From the NCBI GenBank assembly GCA_018268695.1, contig JAFDWD010001111.1:1-5106 (forward strand): a DNA stretch of 5,106 bases. The letters are read 5' to 3'. Under the pieces are notes generated by a model that was given only the letters and a program-made list of their open reading frames with translations, made no database searches and was not told the origin of the DNA. Positions 1 through 5,068 of this stretch are shown here, piece after piece; the first letter of the stretch is position 1; each line of letters opens with the position of its first letter. The position numbers were made by a program, and so were the translations under genes. The DNA is from Actinomycetota bacterium (GTDB lineage Bacteria > Actinomycetota > Thermoleophilia > Solirubrobacterales > 70-9).

Positions 1-693
1 CGGGTCGACCCAGCCCCACTCGGTGATCTGCAGGATCGTGAAGACGCCGAGCATCAGCGCCGCGGTGATCAGGGCGGCGCCGGGGAAGTCGGCCCCTTCC
101 TTCATCCCGAGGCCGTCGGGGTTGTCGACCAGGCGCAGCGCCAGCCAGCCGACCAGCACACCGATCGGCAGGTTGATGACGAAGATGAAGTGCCAGGAGA
201 TCGCCTGGGTGAGGACGCCGCCGAGCAGCAGGCCGATCGAGCCACCGGCGGAGGCGACGAAGCCGTAGACGCCGATCGCTTTCGCCTGCTCGTTGCGGGC
301 CGGGAACATCCGCACGATCATCGCCAGGATCACCGCCGAGGAGAGCGCCCCGCCGATGCCCTGGATGAAGCGGGCGCCGATCAGCACGCCCTGGTCGGGC
401 GAGGCCGCGCAGAGCGCCGAGGCGACCGTGAAGACCCCGAGGCCGACGAGGAAGACGCGGCGCTGCCCGAGCAGGTCCCCGAGCCGGCCGGCGAGCAGGA
501 GCAGGCCGCCGAAGGGGATCAGGTACGCGTTCACGACCCAGGCCAGGTTCGACTGGGAGAAACCGAGGTCTTCCTGGACCGAGGGTAGGGCGACGTTCAC
601 GATCGTCCCGTCGAGGACGATCATCAGCATCCCCGCGCAGAGGACGTAGAGGGCGAGCCAGCGGTTGCTGTCGGTTTGTGCGGTGGAGGTCAT
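1..693 (-). CDS. MFS drug-exporter-type transporter, DHA2 (EmrB/QacA) family, N-terminal part
   Basis: Proton-driven inner-membrane efflux transporter of the 14-helix DHA2 group; the substrate cannot be told. Reading the complement from ATG at 693 gives 231 residues, still open at the window edge, against a usual family length of about 450-550. Visible family signatures are LDGTIVNVALP at residues 27-37 (motif D1, end of helix 1), GRLGDLLGQRR at 69-79 (motif A, loop 2-3), an RxxQGxGGA stretch at 108-116 (helix 4), a GGSIGLLLGG motif-C-like antiporter segment at 150-159, and WHFIFVINLPIG at 167-178 (helix 6). Hydrophobic helices fall at about 13-33, 50-68, 80-98, 103-126, 139-160, 167-188 and 205-224. 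There is no Shine-Dalgarno before the ATG. The gene lies 29 bp downstream of the cupin gene on the same strand, so co-transcription is likely. Family assignment is firm; function and substrate are unknown. Confidence 0.93.
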   Translation of the reverse strand, partial: MTSTAQTDSNRWLALYVLCAGMLMIVLDGTIVNVALPSVQEDLGFSQSNLAWVVNAYLIPFGGLLLLAGRLGDLLGQRRVFLVGLGVFTVASALCAASPDQGVLIGARFIQGIGGALSSAVILAMIVRMFPARNEQAKAIGVYGFVASAGGSIGLLLGGVLTQAISWHFIFVINLPIGVLVGWLALRLVDNPDGLGMKEGADFPGAALITAALMLGVFTILQITEWGWVDP

Positions 694-722
694 GTGATCA
701 GGGACGAACGGTCGGGGGGAAA

Positions 723-1199
723 CTAATCGGTGCCGGGCTCGCCGTCGTAGTAGCCGACCTTCGCCGAGCGCCTCACGGTCATGTCGATCTCCGGATCGCC
801 GACCCAGACGCCGACCTTGTCGGAGTCGGGATAGACCGTCGCGCTCGGGTAGACCACGGTCGAGAACATCAGCACACGGGCGGGCTCGTCGGTCTCGTTG
901 CGGACCCCGTGGGCGCCCTCCGGCCCGCGCGGGAAGCAGACGACGTCCCAGGGCACCAGGCGCTCCTCGCCCTCCGGGGTGCGCAGGGTCGGCTTGCCGC
1001 TCAGGACCAGCAGCCACTCCTCCTCACCGCACTCGTAGTGATAGGGACAGATCGCCTGACCCGGTGGCAGCTCGTAGACGCTGATGCCGGTCTCCTTCGC
1101 CCCGAGCAGGCCGCCGAGGCGCGCCATCCCGGCGCGGAATCCCTGCGGATCGGTCTCGTCCCAGGTGAAGTCCGGCTGTCCGATATTCACGCTTTTCAT
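723..1199 (-). CDS. Single-domain cupin protein
   Basis: Small cytosolic beta-barrel protein of 158 residues, about the normal length for this actinobacterial cupin family. ATG at 1199 is chosen as the start; an adjacent upstream TTG would add one residue. After a PQGFRAGMARLG lead-in, cupin motif 1 runs from G47 through H54, E56, E61 and G68, with the classical second His (HxH) replaced by Glu in PYHYECGEEEW. Motif 2 carries P90, G92, H97 and N101. H54, E56, E61 and H97 are therefore the probable metal ligands. The C-terminal part (YPDSDKVGVWVGD, about 122-134) is typical of relatives annotated only as cupin domain-containing protein. The reaction, if any, is unknown; it could equally be a small-molecule-binding protein. 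It probably heads an operon with the MFS exporter. A TAGCGT hexamer at 1207-1212 (complement) is a possible -10 for a leaderless or nearly leaderless mRNA. Confidence 0.88.
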   Translation of the reverse strand: MKSVNIGQPDFTWDETDPQGFRAGMARLGGLLGAKETGISVYELPPGQAICPYHYECGEEEWLLVLSGKPTLRTPEGEERLVPWDVVCFPRGPEGAHGVRNETDEPARVLMFSTVVYPSATVYPDSDKVGVWVGDPEIDMTVRRSAKVGYYDGEPGTD

Positions 1200-1239
1200 C
1201 AAAACGACGCTACCAATCGCACATCCTCAGTAGTTTTGG
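1200..1239. promoter_or_regulatory. Divergent promoter gap between cupin and phosphatase genes
   Basis: Only 40 bp separate the two divergent starts, so their promoters must overlap or face each other. TAGTTT at 1231-1236 (plus) is a TANNNT -10 candidate placed exactly 7 nt before the GTG at 1243. TAGCGT at 1207-1212 (complement) is placed similarly before the cupin ATG. No convincing -35 hexamers or operator repeats were found. These are positional inferences, not proven promoters. Confidence 0.3.
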
Positions 1240-3252
1240 GTGGTGAACTCACTTAAGGAGCCGCTGGGTCAGGGTTCAGCCGGGATCGTCACGTCGGTCC
1301 TCGACGCGGTCCTGGTCCTCGACGACGAGATGCGCGTGGTCAAGTGGAGCGAGGCCGCCGGCGCCCTCTTCGGCATCGACCGCGACGCGGCGATCGGCGC
1401 CGACCTGGTCGAGCTGATCGTCCCCACCGAGCTACGCGAGGCGGTCCGCACCTGCCTGCGGGACGTGGAGATCGCGCCGCCGGAGGGCGAGGAGCTGCTC
1501 GGACGGCGGATCGAGATGCCCGCGCGGCATGCCGACGGCGCCGCCTTCCGGGCCGAGCTGACCATCGTGCGCGCCGCGACGATCGGGACGGGGCCGACCG
1601 TCTTCGCCCGTGACGTCAGCCATCGCCTCGAAGCCGACCGCACCCGCGCGCACATGGAGCAGGTGGTGCTCGGCAGCCGCGACGCCGTCTACTCGAAAGA
1701 CCTGCATGGGGTCATCATCACCTGGAACCGCGCCGCCGAACGGCTCTATGGCTACAGCGCCGAGGAGGCGGTCGGGCGGCACGTCTCCTTCCTGATGCCG
1801 GACGAGCTGAAGCACGAAGCCGACAGGATCCTCTCCCGCGTGCGGCAGGGCGAGAACCTCGAGACGCTGGAGACGCGCCGGGTCCGCAAGGACGGCACGG
1901 TGCTCGACGTGTCGCTGACGATCTCACCGATCGGCAGCGACTCGGGCTACCTCTACGGCGCCTCGGTGATCGCCCGCGACATCACCAGCGAGCGGCGCCG
2001 GCGCAGCGCCCGCGAGTTCCTGATCGCGGCAACGCGGGACCTCGACGCCTCGCTCGACCCGGTCGAGACCGCCCGCAACATCGTCGCCAAAGCCGTCCCG
2101 GACCTGGCCGAGGTGTGCGTCATCGACTTCGTCCGCACCGATGGCCGGATCGGCGAATCGGTCGCCGCCTCGGCGATCCCGGGGGCCGCCGAACGGCTCG
2201 AGCAGATCCGTCGCGAATCGCCGCTGGACCCGGAGGGCGACCACCCAGTGGCGCAGGTGCTGCGGGCGGGTGAGCCGATGGTCTGGGGGGATCTGAAGGA
2301 GCCCGAGGTCGCCGACGCGATCGTCCAGAACGTCGAGCATCAACGGCTGATGGACGACGCCGGCTACGAGTCGGCGGCGGTCGTCGGGCTCTTCGCCCGC
2401 GGGCGACAGATCGGCGCCGTGTCCTTCCTGCACGCGCAGGCCGGCGTCCGTTATGAGGTCGACGACCTCGAGTTCCTGAACGAGCTGGGCGAGCGGGCGG
2501 CACTGGCCCTCGACAACGCGCGGCTCTACCAGGAGCGCGACGCGATCGCCCGCAACCTGCAGCGCGGCCTGCGCCCGCCGCGGCCGGCGCGGGTGGAGGG
2601 GCTCGAGGCCTCGGTCGTCTTCGAGGCGGCCGGCAGGGGGATCGAGATCGGTGGCGACCTCTACGACGTGTGGCCGACCGAGGACGGCTGTTGGGCCCTG
2701 ATCGGGGACGTGGCCGGCAAGGGCTCGGCGGCGGCCGGCGTCTCGGTGGCGCTGCGCCACGTCGTGCGCGGCCTGATCCGGGAGATCGACGAGCCCGAGG
2801 AGGTGCTGGTCCGGGTCAACGAGCTCCTGCTGGAGGGGACGGGGCTGAACGACTTCGCCACCGCGGTGCTGATGCGGCTGCGCCAGGACCCGAGCGGCCA
2901 CTGGAGCCTGGTGGTGGCGAGCGCTGGGCACCCGCCGCCGGTCCACGTGCGCGCCGGCGAGGCGCGCCTGCTCGGCGGCGGCACGGTGCTGGGGGCGCTG
3001 AACGACGCGAAGGTGCAGCGGCACGACGCCGTCTTCGAGCAGGGCGACACGCTGGTGCTCTGCACCGACGGCTGGCTCGAGGCGGGGCCGCCTTCCGAGC
3101 ACCGCGACCCGGTCGACCTCGGGCGCCTGGTCGAGTACCTGTCGCCGCTGGCGCTGGAGGAGCTGACCGCGCGGCTGCGAGGCGACGCCGTCAGCCGCGC
3201 CGGTGGCCAGCTCGGCGACGACATCGTGCTGCTGGCGCTGCGGCGGGTCTAG
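1240..3252 (+). CDS. PAS-PAS-GAF sensor protein with SpoIIE/RsbU-type PP2C serine phosphatase domain
   Basis: Cytosolic sensor phosphatase, 670 residues with no membrane segment. Order of domains: PAS1 at about 15-125; PAS2 at about 140-252 (WNRAAERLYGYSAEEAVG at 162-179, the typical PAS core); a GAF domain at about 262-428 ending in the usual ERAALALDNARLYQE; a short helical linker at 425-448; and the SpoIIE PP2C domain at about 455-670. Catalytic metal motifs are complete: GGDLYD 471-476, GDVAGKG 489-495, SAGHPPP 561-567, TDGWLEA 609-615 and GDDIVLL 659-665. Family members dephosphorylate a phosphoserine on a STAS anti-anti-sigma factor, which then frees a sigma factor from its RsbW-like kinase; the PAS and GAF domains would sense the signal (ligand or redox, unknown). 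GTG at 1240 is used; GTG at 1243 is equally good. The AAGGAG at 1255-1260 lies inside the reading frame with no suitable start after it. The convergent anti-sigma HATPase gene overlaps its stop. Confidence 0.93.
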   Translation: MVNSLKEPLGQGSAGIVTSVLDAVLVLDDEMRVVKWSEAAGALFGIDRDAAIGADLVELIVPTELREAVRTCLRDVEIAPPEGEELLGRRIEMPARHADGAAFRAELTIVRAATIGTGPTVFARDVSHRLEADRTRAHMEQVVLGSRDAVYSKDLHGVIITWNRAAERLYGYSAEEAVGRHVSFLMPDELKHEADRILSRVRQGENLETLETRRVRKDGTVLDVSLTISPIGSDSGYLYGASVIARDITSERRRRSAREFLIAATRDLDASLDPVETARNIVAKAVPDLAEVCVIDFVRTDGRIGESVAASAIPGAAERLEQIRRESPLDPEGDHPVAQVLRAGEPMVWGDLKEPEVADAIVQNVEHQRLMDDAGYESAAVVGLFARGRQIGAVSFLHAQAGVRYEVDDLEFLNELGERAALALDNARLYQERDAIARNLQRGLRPPRPARVEGLEASVVFEAAGRGIEIGGDLYDVWPTEDGCWALIGDVAGKGSAAAGVSVALRHVVRGLIREIDEPEEVLVRVNELLLEGTGLNDFATAVLMRLRQDPSGHWSLVVASAGHPPPVHVRAGEARLLGGGTVLGALNDAKVQRHDAVFEQGDTLVLCTDGWLEAGPPSEHRDPVDLGRLVEYLSPLALEELTARLRGDAVSRAGGQLGDDIVLLALRRV

Positions 3253-3701
3253 TCGCCGGGGGCTGGCCGGCCGAGGTCCATCCGCAGTCGGATACGGGTG
3301 CCGGTGGCGCTGCTGTCGATCGACACCTCGTCGCAGAGCTGGTTCGCGATGTAGAGGCCGCGACCGCTCACAGAGGAGGGATCGGGACGCACGTGGCCGA
3401 CGGACGGATCGGTGATCGTCCCCGCGTCGGCGACCTCGACGAAGATCGCGCCCTCCTCGCCCCAGACCGAGGCGAGGCCGCGGCCGCCACCGTGCAAGAT
3501 GCTGTTCGCGGCGAGCTCGGAGGCGGCGACCGCCAGGTCATTGGTGCGGCTCGGGCTCAGGCCGGTCGCGGTCGCGGCGGCGGCGACCAGTGCCCGGACG
3601 TCGTGGAGGTCGTCGAGGCCGAACTCCTGGCGGCGTGCCCGCAACGGCGCCAGGGAGAACTCGCGGTGGAGCCTCGTCTTCTCCGTCCGGGTCGTCGGCA
3701 T
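3249..3701 (-). CDS. RsbW/SpoIIAB-like anti-sigma factor ATPase (HATPase_c_2), serine kinase
   Basis: 150-residue GHKL ATPase, the standard length for a stand-alone anti-sigma or switch kinase. The N box is SELAANSILHGG at 61-72 (E62, N66, H70). The G1 box is VADAG at 90-94 (D92, G94), the G2 box GRGLYIANQL at 113-122, and a GTR at 134-136 fits the last ATP-site segment. Family members phosphorylate a STAS-domain antagonist and sequester a sigma factor. No such partner is in this window, so its target is unknown. ATG at 3701 is the start; only a weak AAGG lies too close upstream. It is on the same strand as soxR, 51 bp downstream of the soxR stop, so read-through is possible, although a separate promoter candidate sits in the gap. 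Its 3' end overlaps the phosphatase gene by 4 bp, which supports a shared pathway but does not prove one. Confidence 0.9.
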   Translation of the reverse strand: MPTTRTEKTRLHREFSLAPLRARRQEFGLDDLHDVRALVAAAATATGLSPSRTNDLAVAASELAANSILHGGGRGLASVWGEEGAIFVEVADAGTITDPSVGHVRPDPSSVSGRGLYIANQLCDEVSIDSSATGTRIRLRMDLGRPAPGD

Positions 3702-3707
3702 GACCTT

Positions 3708-3735
3708 GGATTACCCGACTTGGGGGCGCCTACAA
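3708..3735 (-). promoter_or_regulatory. Candidate promoter of the anti-sigma HATPase gene
   Basis: On the complement, TTGTAG (3730-3735) and TAATCC (3708-3713) are 16 bp apart, and the second lies 7 nt before the ATG, so a transcript would be leaderless or nearly so. The overlapping GGGTAA (3711-3716) also resembles the GGGTA core of sigma-B/F-type -10 elements, which would fit autoregulation by a stress sigma factor, but the upstream GTTT-like box is poor (GTTG). Weak evidence either way. Confidence 0.25.
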
Positions 3736-3752
3736 CATGTGACTTTGATTGG

Positions 3753-4226
3753 TCATTCCTTTGCGGCCGAGGCCGTCTGAGCGAGCGGCGGGTCGCCCAG
3801 CCAGAAGCGCGGGCCGGAGCCCTGCCGGGCGGCGCGATCGTCCGGATTGGCCAGCTTGCAGCGATCCAGCGAGAGGCAACCGCAGCCGATGCACTCGGTG
3901 AGGCCCGCCTTGAGGCGCTCGAGCTCGGCGATCCGCTCGTCGATGCGCCCGCTCCAGGTGGCGGAGAGGCGCGACCAGTCCTCACGGCCAGGGGCGCCCT
4001 GCGGGGGCAGCTTCGCCAGCTCGCCGGCGATCTCCTCGAGGCTCAGGCCGACCTTCTGGGCGAAGACGATGAAGGCGATCCGGCGCAACACCGGACGCGG
4101 GTAGCGGCGGTGGCCGGACCCCTCGCGCTCGGCGGTGATCAGCCCCCGCTCTTCGTAATAGCGGAGCGCCGAGGAGGCGACCCCGCTGCGCCGGGAGGTC
4201 TCGGAGATGGTGAGGAGCCGGCCCAC
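3753..4226 (-). CDS. soxR: SoxR, redox-sensing MerR-family [2Fe-2S] transcriptional activator
   Basis: 157-residue dimeric regulator matching SoxR throughout. A winged helix-turn-helix occupies about 5-70 (SGVASSALRYYEERGLI at 14-30, then RRYPRPVLRRIAFI), followed by a dimerisation helix at about 83-110. The iron-sulphur ligands are C112, C115, C117 and C123 in CIGCGCLSLDRC, the diagnostic CX2CXCX5C spacing, followed by an NPDDR segment as in the E. coli protein. Oxidation or nitrosylation of the cluster by redox-cycling compounds switches bound SoxR into an activator that untwists a long-spacer promoter. The start is GTG at 4226; the frame is closed just upstream by a stop at 4239-4241, so there is little choice. 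No Shine-Dalgarno is present. A near-perfect SoxR box lies 30 bp upstream, between this gene and the divergent DUF5519 gene. There is no soxS nearby, as is usual outside enterics, where SoxR acts directly on effector genes. Confidence 0.95.
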   Translation of the reverse strand: MGRLLTISETSRRSGVASSALRYYEERGLITAEREGSGHRRYPRPVLRRIAFIVFAQKVGLSLEEIAGELAKLPPQGAPGREDWSRLSATWSGRIDERIAELERLKAGLTECIGCGCLSLDRCKLANPDDRAARQGSGPRFWLGDPPLAQTASAAKE

Positions 4227-4232
4227 CCGCGA

Positions 4233-4261
4233 AGCGAATCACGATTCGCCCTTGACTTCAA
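4233..4261 (-). promoter_or_regulatory. Candidate soxR promoter overlapping the SoxR box
   Basis: On the complement, TTGAAG (4256-4261) serves as a -35 with a 17-bp spacer to TTCGCT (4233-4238), which lies 7 nt before the GTG of soxR. The -35 lies within the SoxR box, so SoxR binding would interfere with its own transcription. The -10 is poor (TNNNNT only). Inference from spacing. Confidence 0.3.
4234..4249. repeat. 16-bp inverted repeat in the soxR 5' region
   Basis: GCGAATC and GATTCGC form perfect 7-bp arms around AC. The repeat sits between the soxR start codon and the SoxR box and includes the in-frame stop that closes the soxR frame. With only 2 nt between the arms it looks more like a dimeric protein-binding site than an RNA hairpin. 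The protein it binds is unknown. Confidence 0.5.
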
Positions 4262-4282
4262 GCTAACTTGAACTTGTACCTT
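4252..4282 (+). promoter_or_regulatory. SoxR-activated long-spacer promoter of the DUF5519 gene
   Basis: TTGACT (4252-4257, five of six matches to the -35 consensus) and TACCTT (4277-4282, TANNNT) are separated by exactly 19 bp. That is the stretched spacer typical of MerR/SoxR-activated promoters. The SoxR box fills the spacer. Transcription starting 7 nt after the -10 would begin at the A of the ATG at 4289, giving a leaderless mRNA. Confidence 0.7.
4256..4273. promoter_or_regulatory. SoxR box (operator)
   Basis: The 18-mer CTTCAAGCTAACTTGAAC matches the E. coli soxS operator as I recall it (CCTCAAGTTAACTTGAGG) at 14 of 18 positions, including both TCAAG/CTTGA half sites and the central TAA. 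Its arms TTCAAG (4257-4262) and CTTGAA (4267-4272) are perfectly complementary. Its position beside soxR and inside a 19-bp promoter spacer makes this a confident call. Confidence 0.85.
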
Positions 4283-4288
4283 CGCCGG

Positions 4289-4624
4289 ATGACGAAACCA
4301 AGCGAACGCATAACCGCAGAGGTGACGGGTTGGGACGGGATCGAGGCCGGGCCGGGCAGGCGCGGCGAGTTCGCATTCCGCCTGGGCCGTCGCGAAATCG
4401 GCCACCTGCATGGTGACCACGCAGCCCACTTCTTCTTCTCGCCCGAGCGCTGGGAGCAACTGGCCGCCGAAGGCCGCATAGTCGAGCACCCGGTCTTCCC
4501 CGGCCGACACGGCCCGGCCGCCCGACGGATCGAGAACGACGCCGACGTCGAAGACGTGATCGCGATGCTGCGGCTGAACTACGAGGACGCCAAGGCGCGC
4601 CAGGTGGCGAAGGCGCGCGGGTAG
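4289..4624 (+). CDS. DUF5519 ('luciferase family') small protein, probable SoxR target
   Basis: 111-residue soluble protein without signal peptide or membrane segments. The core is FRLGRREIGHLHGDHAAHFFFSP-type sequence at about 30-52 (H39, H41, H44 and H47 are conspicuous), then EHPVFPGRHGPAARRI at 66-81 and a C-terminal helix DVEDVIAMLRLNYEDAKAR at about 86-104. This pattern (ExTxEVxxWxG, FRLGRRExGHLHGD, VxPxxG, DVExxxxLxRxxYE) is that of the small family labelled luciferase or DUF5519 in databases. The label does not imply light emission, and its biochemical role is not established. ATG at 4289 is chosen; an in-frame TTG at 4268 lies inside the SoxR box and is unlikely. The gene is divergent from soxR with a SoxR box in its promoter, so the protein is probably made during redox-cycling stress. 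I am sure of the gene and fairly sure of the family. Confidence 0.85.
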   Translation: MTKPSERITAEVTGWDGIEAGPGRRGEFAFRLGRREIGHLHGDHAAHFFFSPERWEQLAAEGRIVEHPVFPGRHGPAARRIENDADVEDVIAMLRLNYEDAKARQVAKARG

Positions 4625-4791
4625 AGGCGGCGGTCCGAGGCAAGGGACGCAAGGCGTTGCGGCGAGCACGGCCGCCTCGTCCACGGCCCTGGCTGGCTGT
4701 GGCCGTGGCCGAGACGGCCGGGTATGAAAGGTGAGGAGAAAGTCCGACGCCGTCCCGGGAGATGCGCGGGAGACGTCGGGAAGTCCACGCT
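4625..4791 (+). other. Non-coding spacer with hairpins upstream of the retron-like element
   Basis: No credible gene was found on either strand. Besides the GC-rich hairpin at 4681-4708, a second fold is visible: CCGACG (4744-4749) pairs with CGTCGG (4774-4779), enclosing TCCCG (4753-4757) paired with CGGGA (4767-4771). The short sequence AAGTCC occurs twice, at 4740-4745 and 4781-4786, flanking this hairpin. TATGAA at 4723-4728 is a possible -10 for a rightward RNA, without a good -35. AGGAG at 4734-4738 looks like a ribosome binding site but no start codon follows at a usable distance. Confidence 0.4.
4681..4708 (+). terminator. GC-rich hairpin after the DUF5519 gene, possible terminator
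   Basis: CCACGGCC (4681-4688) and GGCCGTGG (4701-4708) form a perfect 8-bp stem with a 12-nt loop, 56 nt past the DUF5519 stop. There is no T-tract after it, so at best it is a U-less actinobacterial-type terminator; it may simply be part of the structured region that follows. Confidence 0.35.
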
Positions 4792-5031
4792 TCCGTGCGT
4801 GAGAGCGTGAGAAGCACTGACTTCGGTGCGTGTTGCACAACACCGAATTCAGCGCTGCATGCATTACCCGTGCCATAGCCCCGGTAATGCATGCAGCGCG
4901 TTCCGGGGCCCCGGTCCGAGGACCGGAACGGTCACGAAAGGCCGGGGAATCCGACAGAAGGCGCGAGGAAGTGTGGAGTTCTCAAGCTCTTCGTCAGCGG
5001 ATCGGCCGAGGTGTGGCCTCTTACGCACGGA
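4792..5031 (+). ncRNA. Structured RNA candidate with retron msr-msd-like architecture
   Basis: The ends 4792-4805 and 5018-5031 are complementary over 14 bp with one G-U pair (TCCGTGCGTGAGAG with CTCTTACGCACGGA), like retron a1/a2 repeats. At the inner end of the 5' arm is AGC (4804-4806), where retrons carry the branching guanosine; the mirror strand lacks AGC there. Inside, in order: a stem CTGA-TTCGGTG (4817-4828) with CACCGAA-TCAG (4841-4852), 11 of 12 pairs; a perfect 17-bp stem (4852-4868 with 4883-4899); a stem CGTTCC (4899-4904) with GGAACG (4925-4930) stacked on GGTC/GACC around CGAG; an unpaired linker 4931-4939; and a long interrupted stem from GGCC/GGCC (4940-4943 with 5004-5007), through ATCCG/CGGAT (4949-4953 with 4998-5002) and GAAG/CTTC (4957-4960 with 4989-4992), to a small apical hairpin at 4976-4989. 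About 240 nt fits large msr-msd loci. A reverse transcriptase gene would be expected to the right of the window. Identity as a retron is inference; another structured RNA or an intron fragment is possible. Confidence 0.4.
4852..4899. repeat. Perfect 17-bp inverted repeat (hairpin)
   Basis: GCGCTGCATGCATTACC (4852-4868) and GGTAATGCATGCAGCGC (4883-4899) pair without mismatch around a 14-nt loop (4869-4882). No T-run follows, so it is not a classical terminator. It is the strongest local fold within the retron-like element. Confidence 0.85.
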
Positions 5032-5068
5032 CCCTCGGCGAAACCCGCACTCCCTCCCGTCCTGGGCG

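Noticed and set aside
190..1256. Plus-strand open frames over the transporter and cupin genes (190-588, 678-1256)
   Set aside because: Complementary-frame shadows; the minus strand gives clear MFS and cupin motifs.
1924..3102. 392-codon minus-strand open frame antisense to the phosphatase
   Set aside because: Low-complexity Arg/Ala/Val/His-rich product without recognisable motifs; the plus strand encodes intact PAS2, GAF and PP2C domains.
2670..4271. 533-codon plus-strand open frame across the phosphatase end, HATPase and soxR
   Set aside because: Frame shadow in high-GC DNA: translation is a monotonous Ala/Arg/Gly-rich string with no domain, antisense to two clear genes.
4139..4892. Long minus-strand open frames over DUF5519 and the hairpin region
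   Set aside because: Compositional artefacts (Arg/Pro/Ser-rich) that cross the SoxR box and antisense a well-supported gene.
4735..4965. RNase P RNA-like words: GAGGAGAAAGTCCG at 4733-4746 and GACAGAAGG at 4953-4961
   Set aside because: They resemble the two P4 strands of bacterial RNase P RNA, but the first carries an insertion, the span is much too short, and the conserved middle regions (CRII-CRIII) are absent.
4795..5031. Group II intron 5' end (GTGCG at 4795-4799)
   Set aside because: The GTGCG is wholly base-paired in the 14-bp outer stem, and no domain V-like hairpin or maturase is visible. Not excluded if an intron runs past the edge, but less fitting than a retron-like element.
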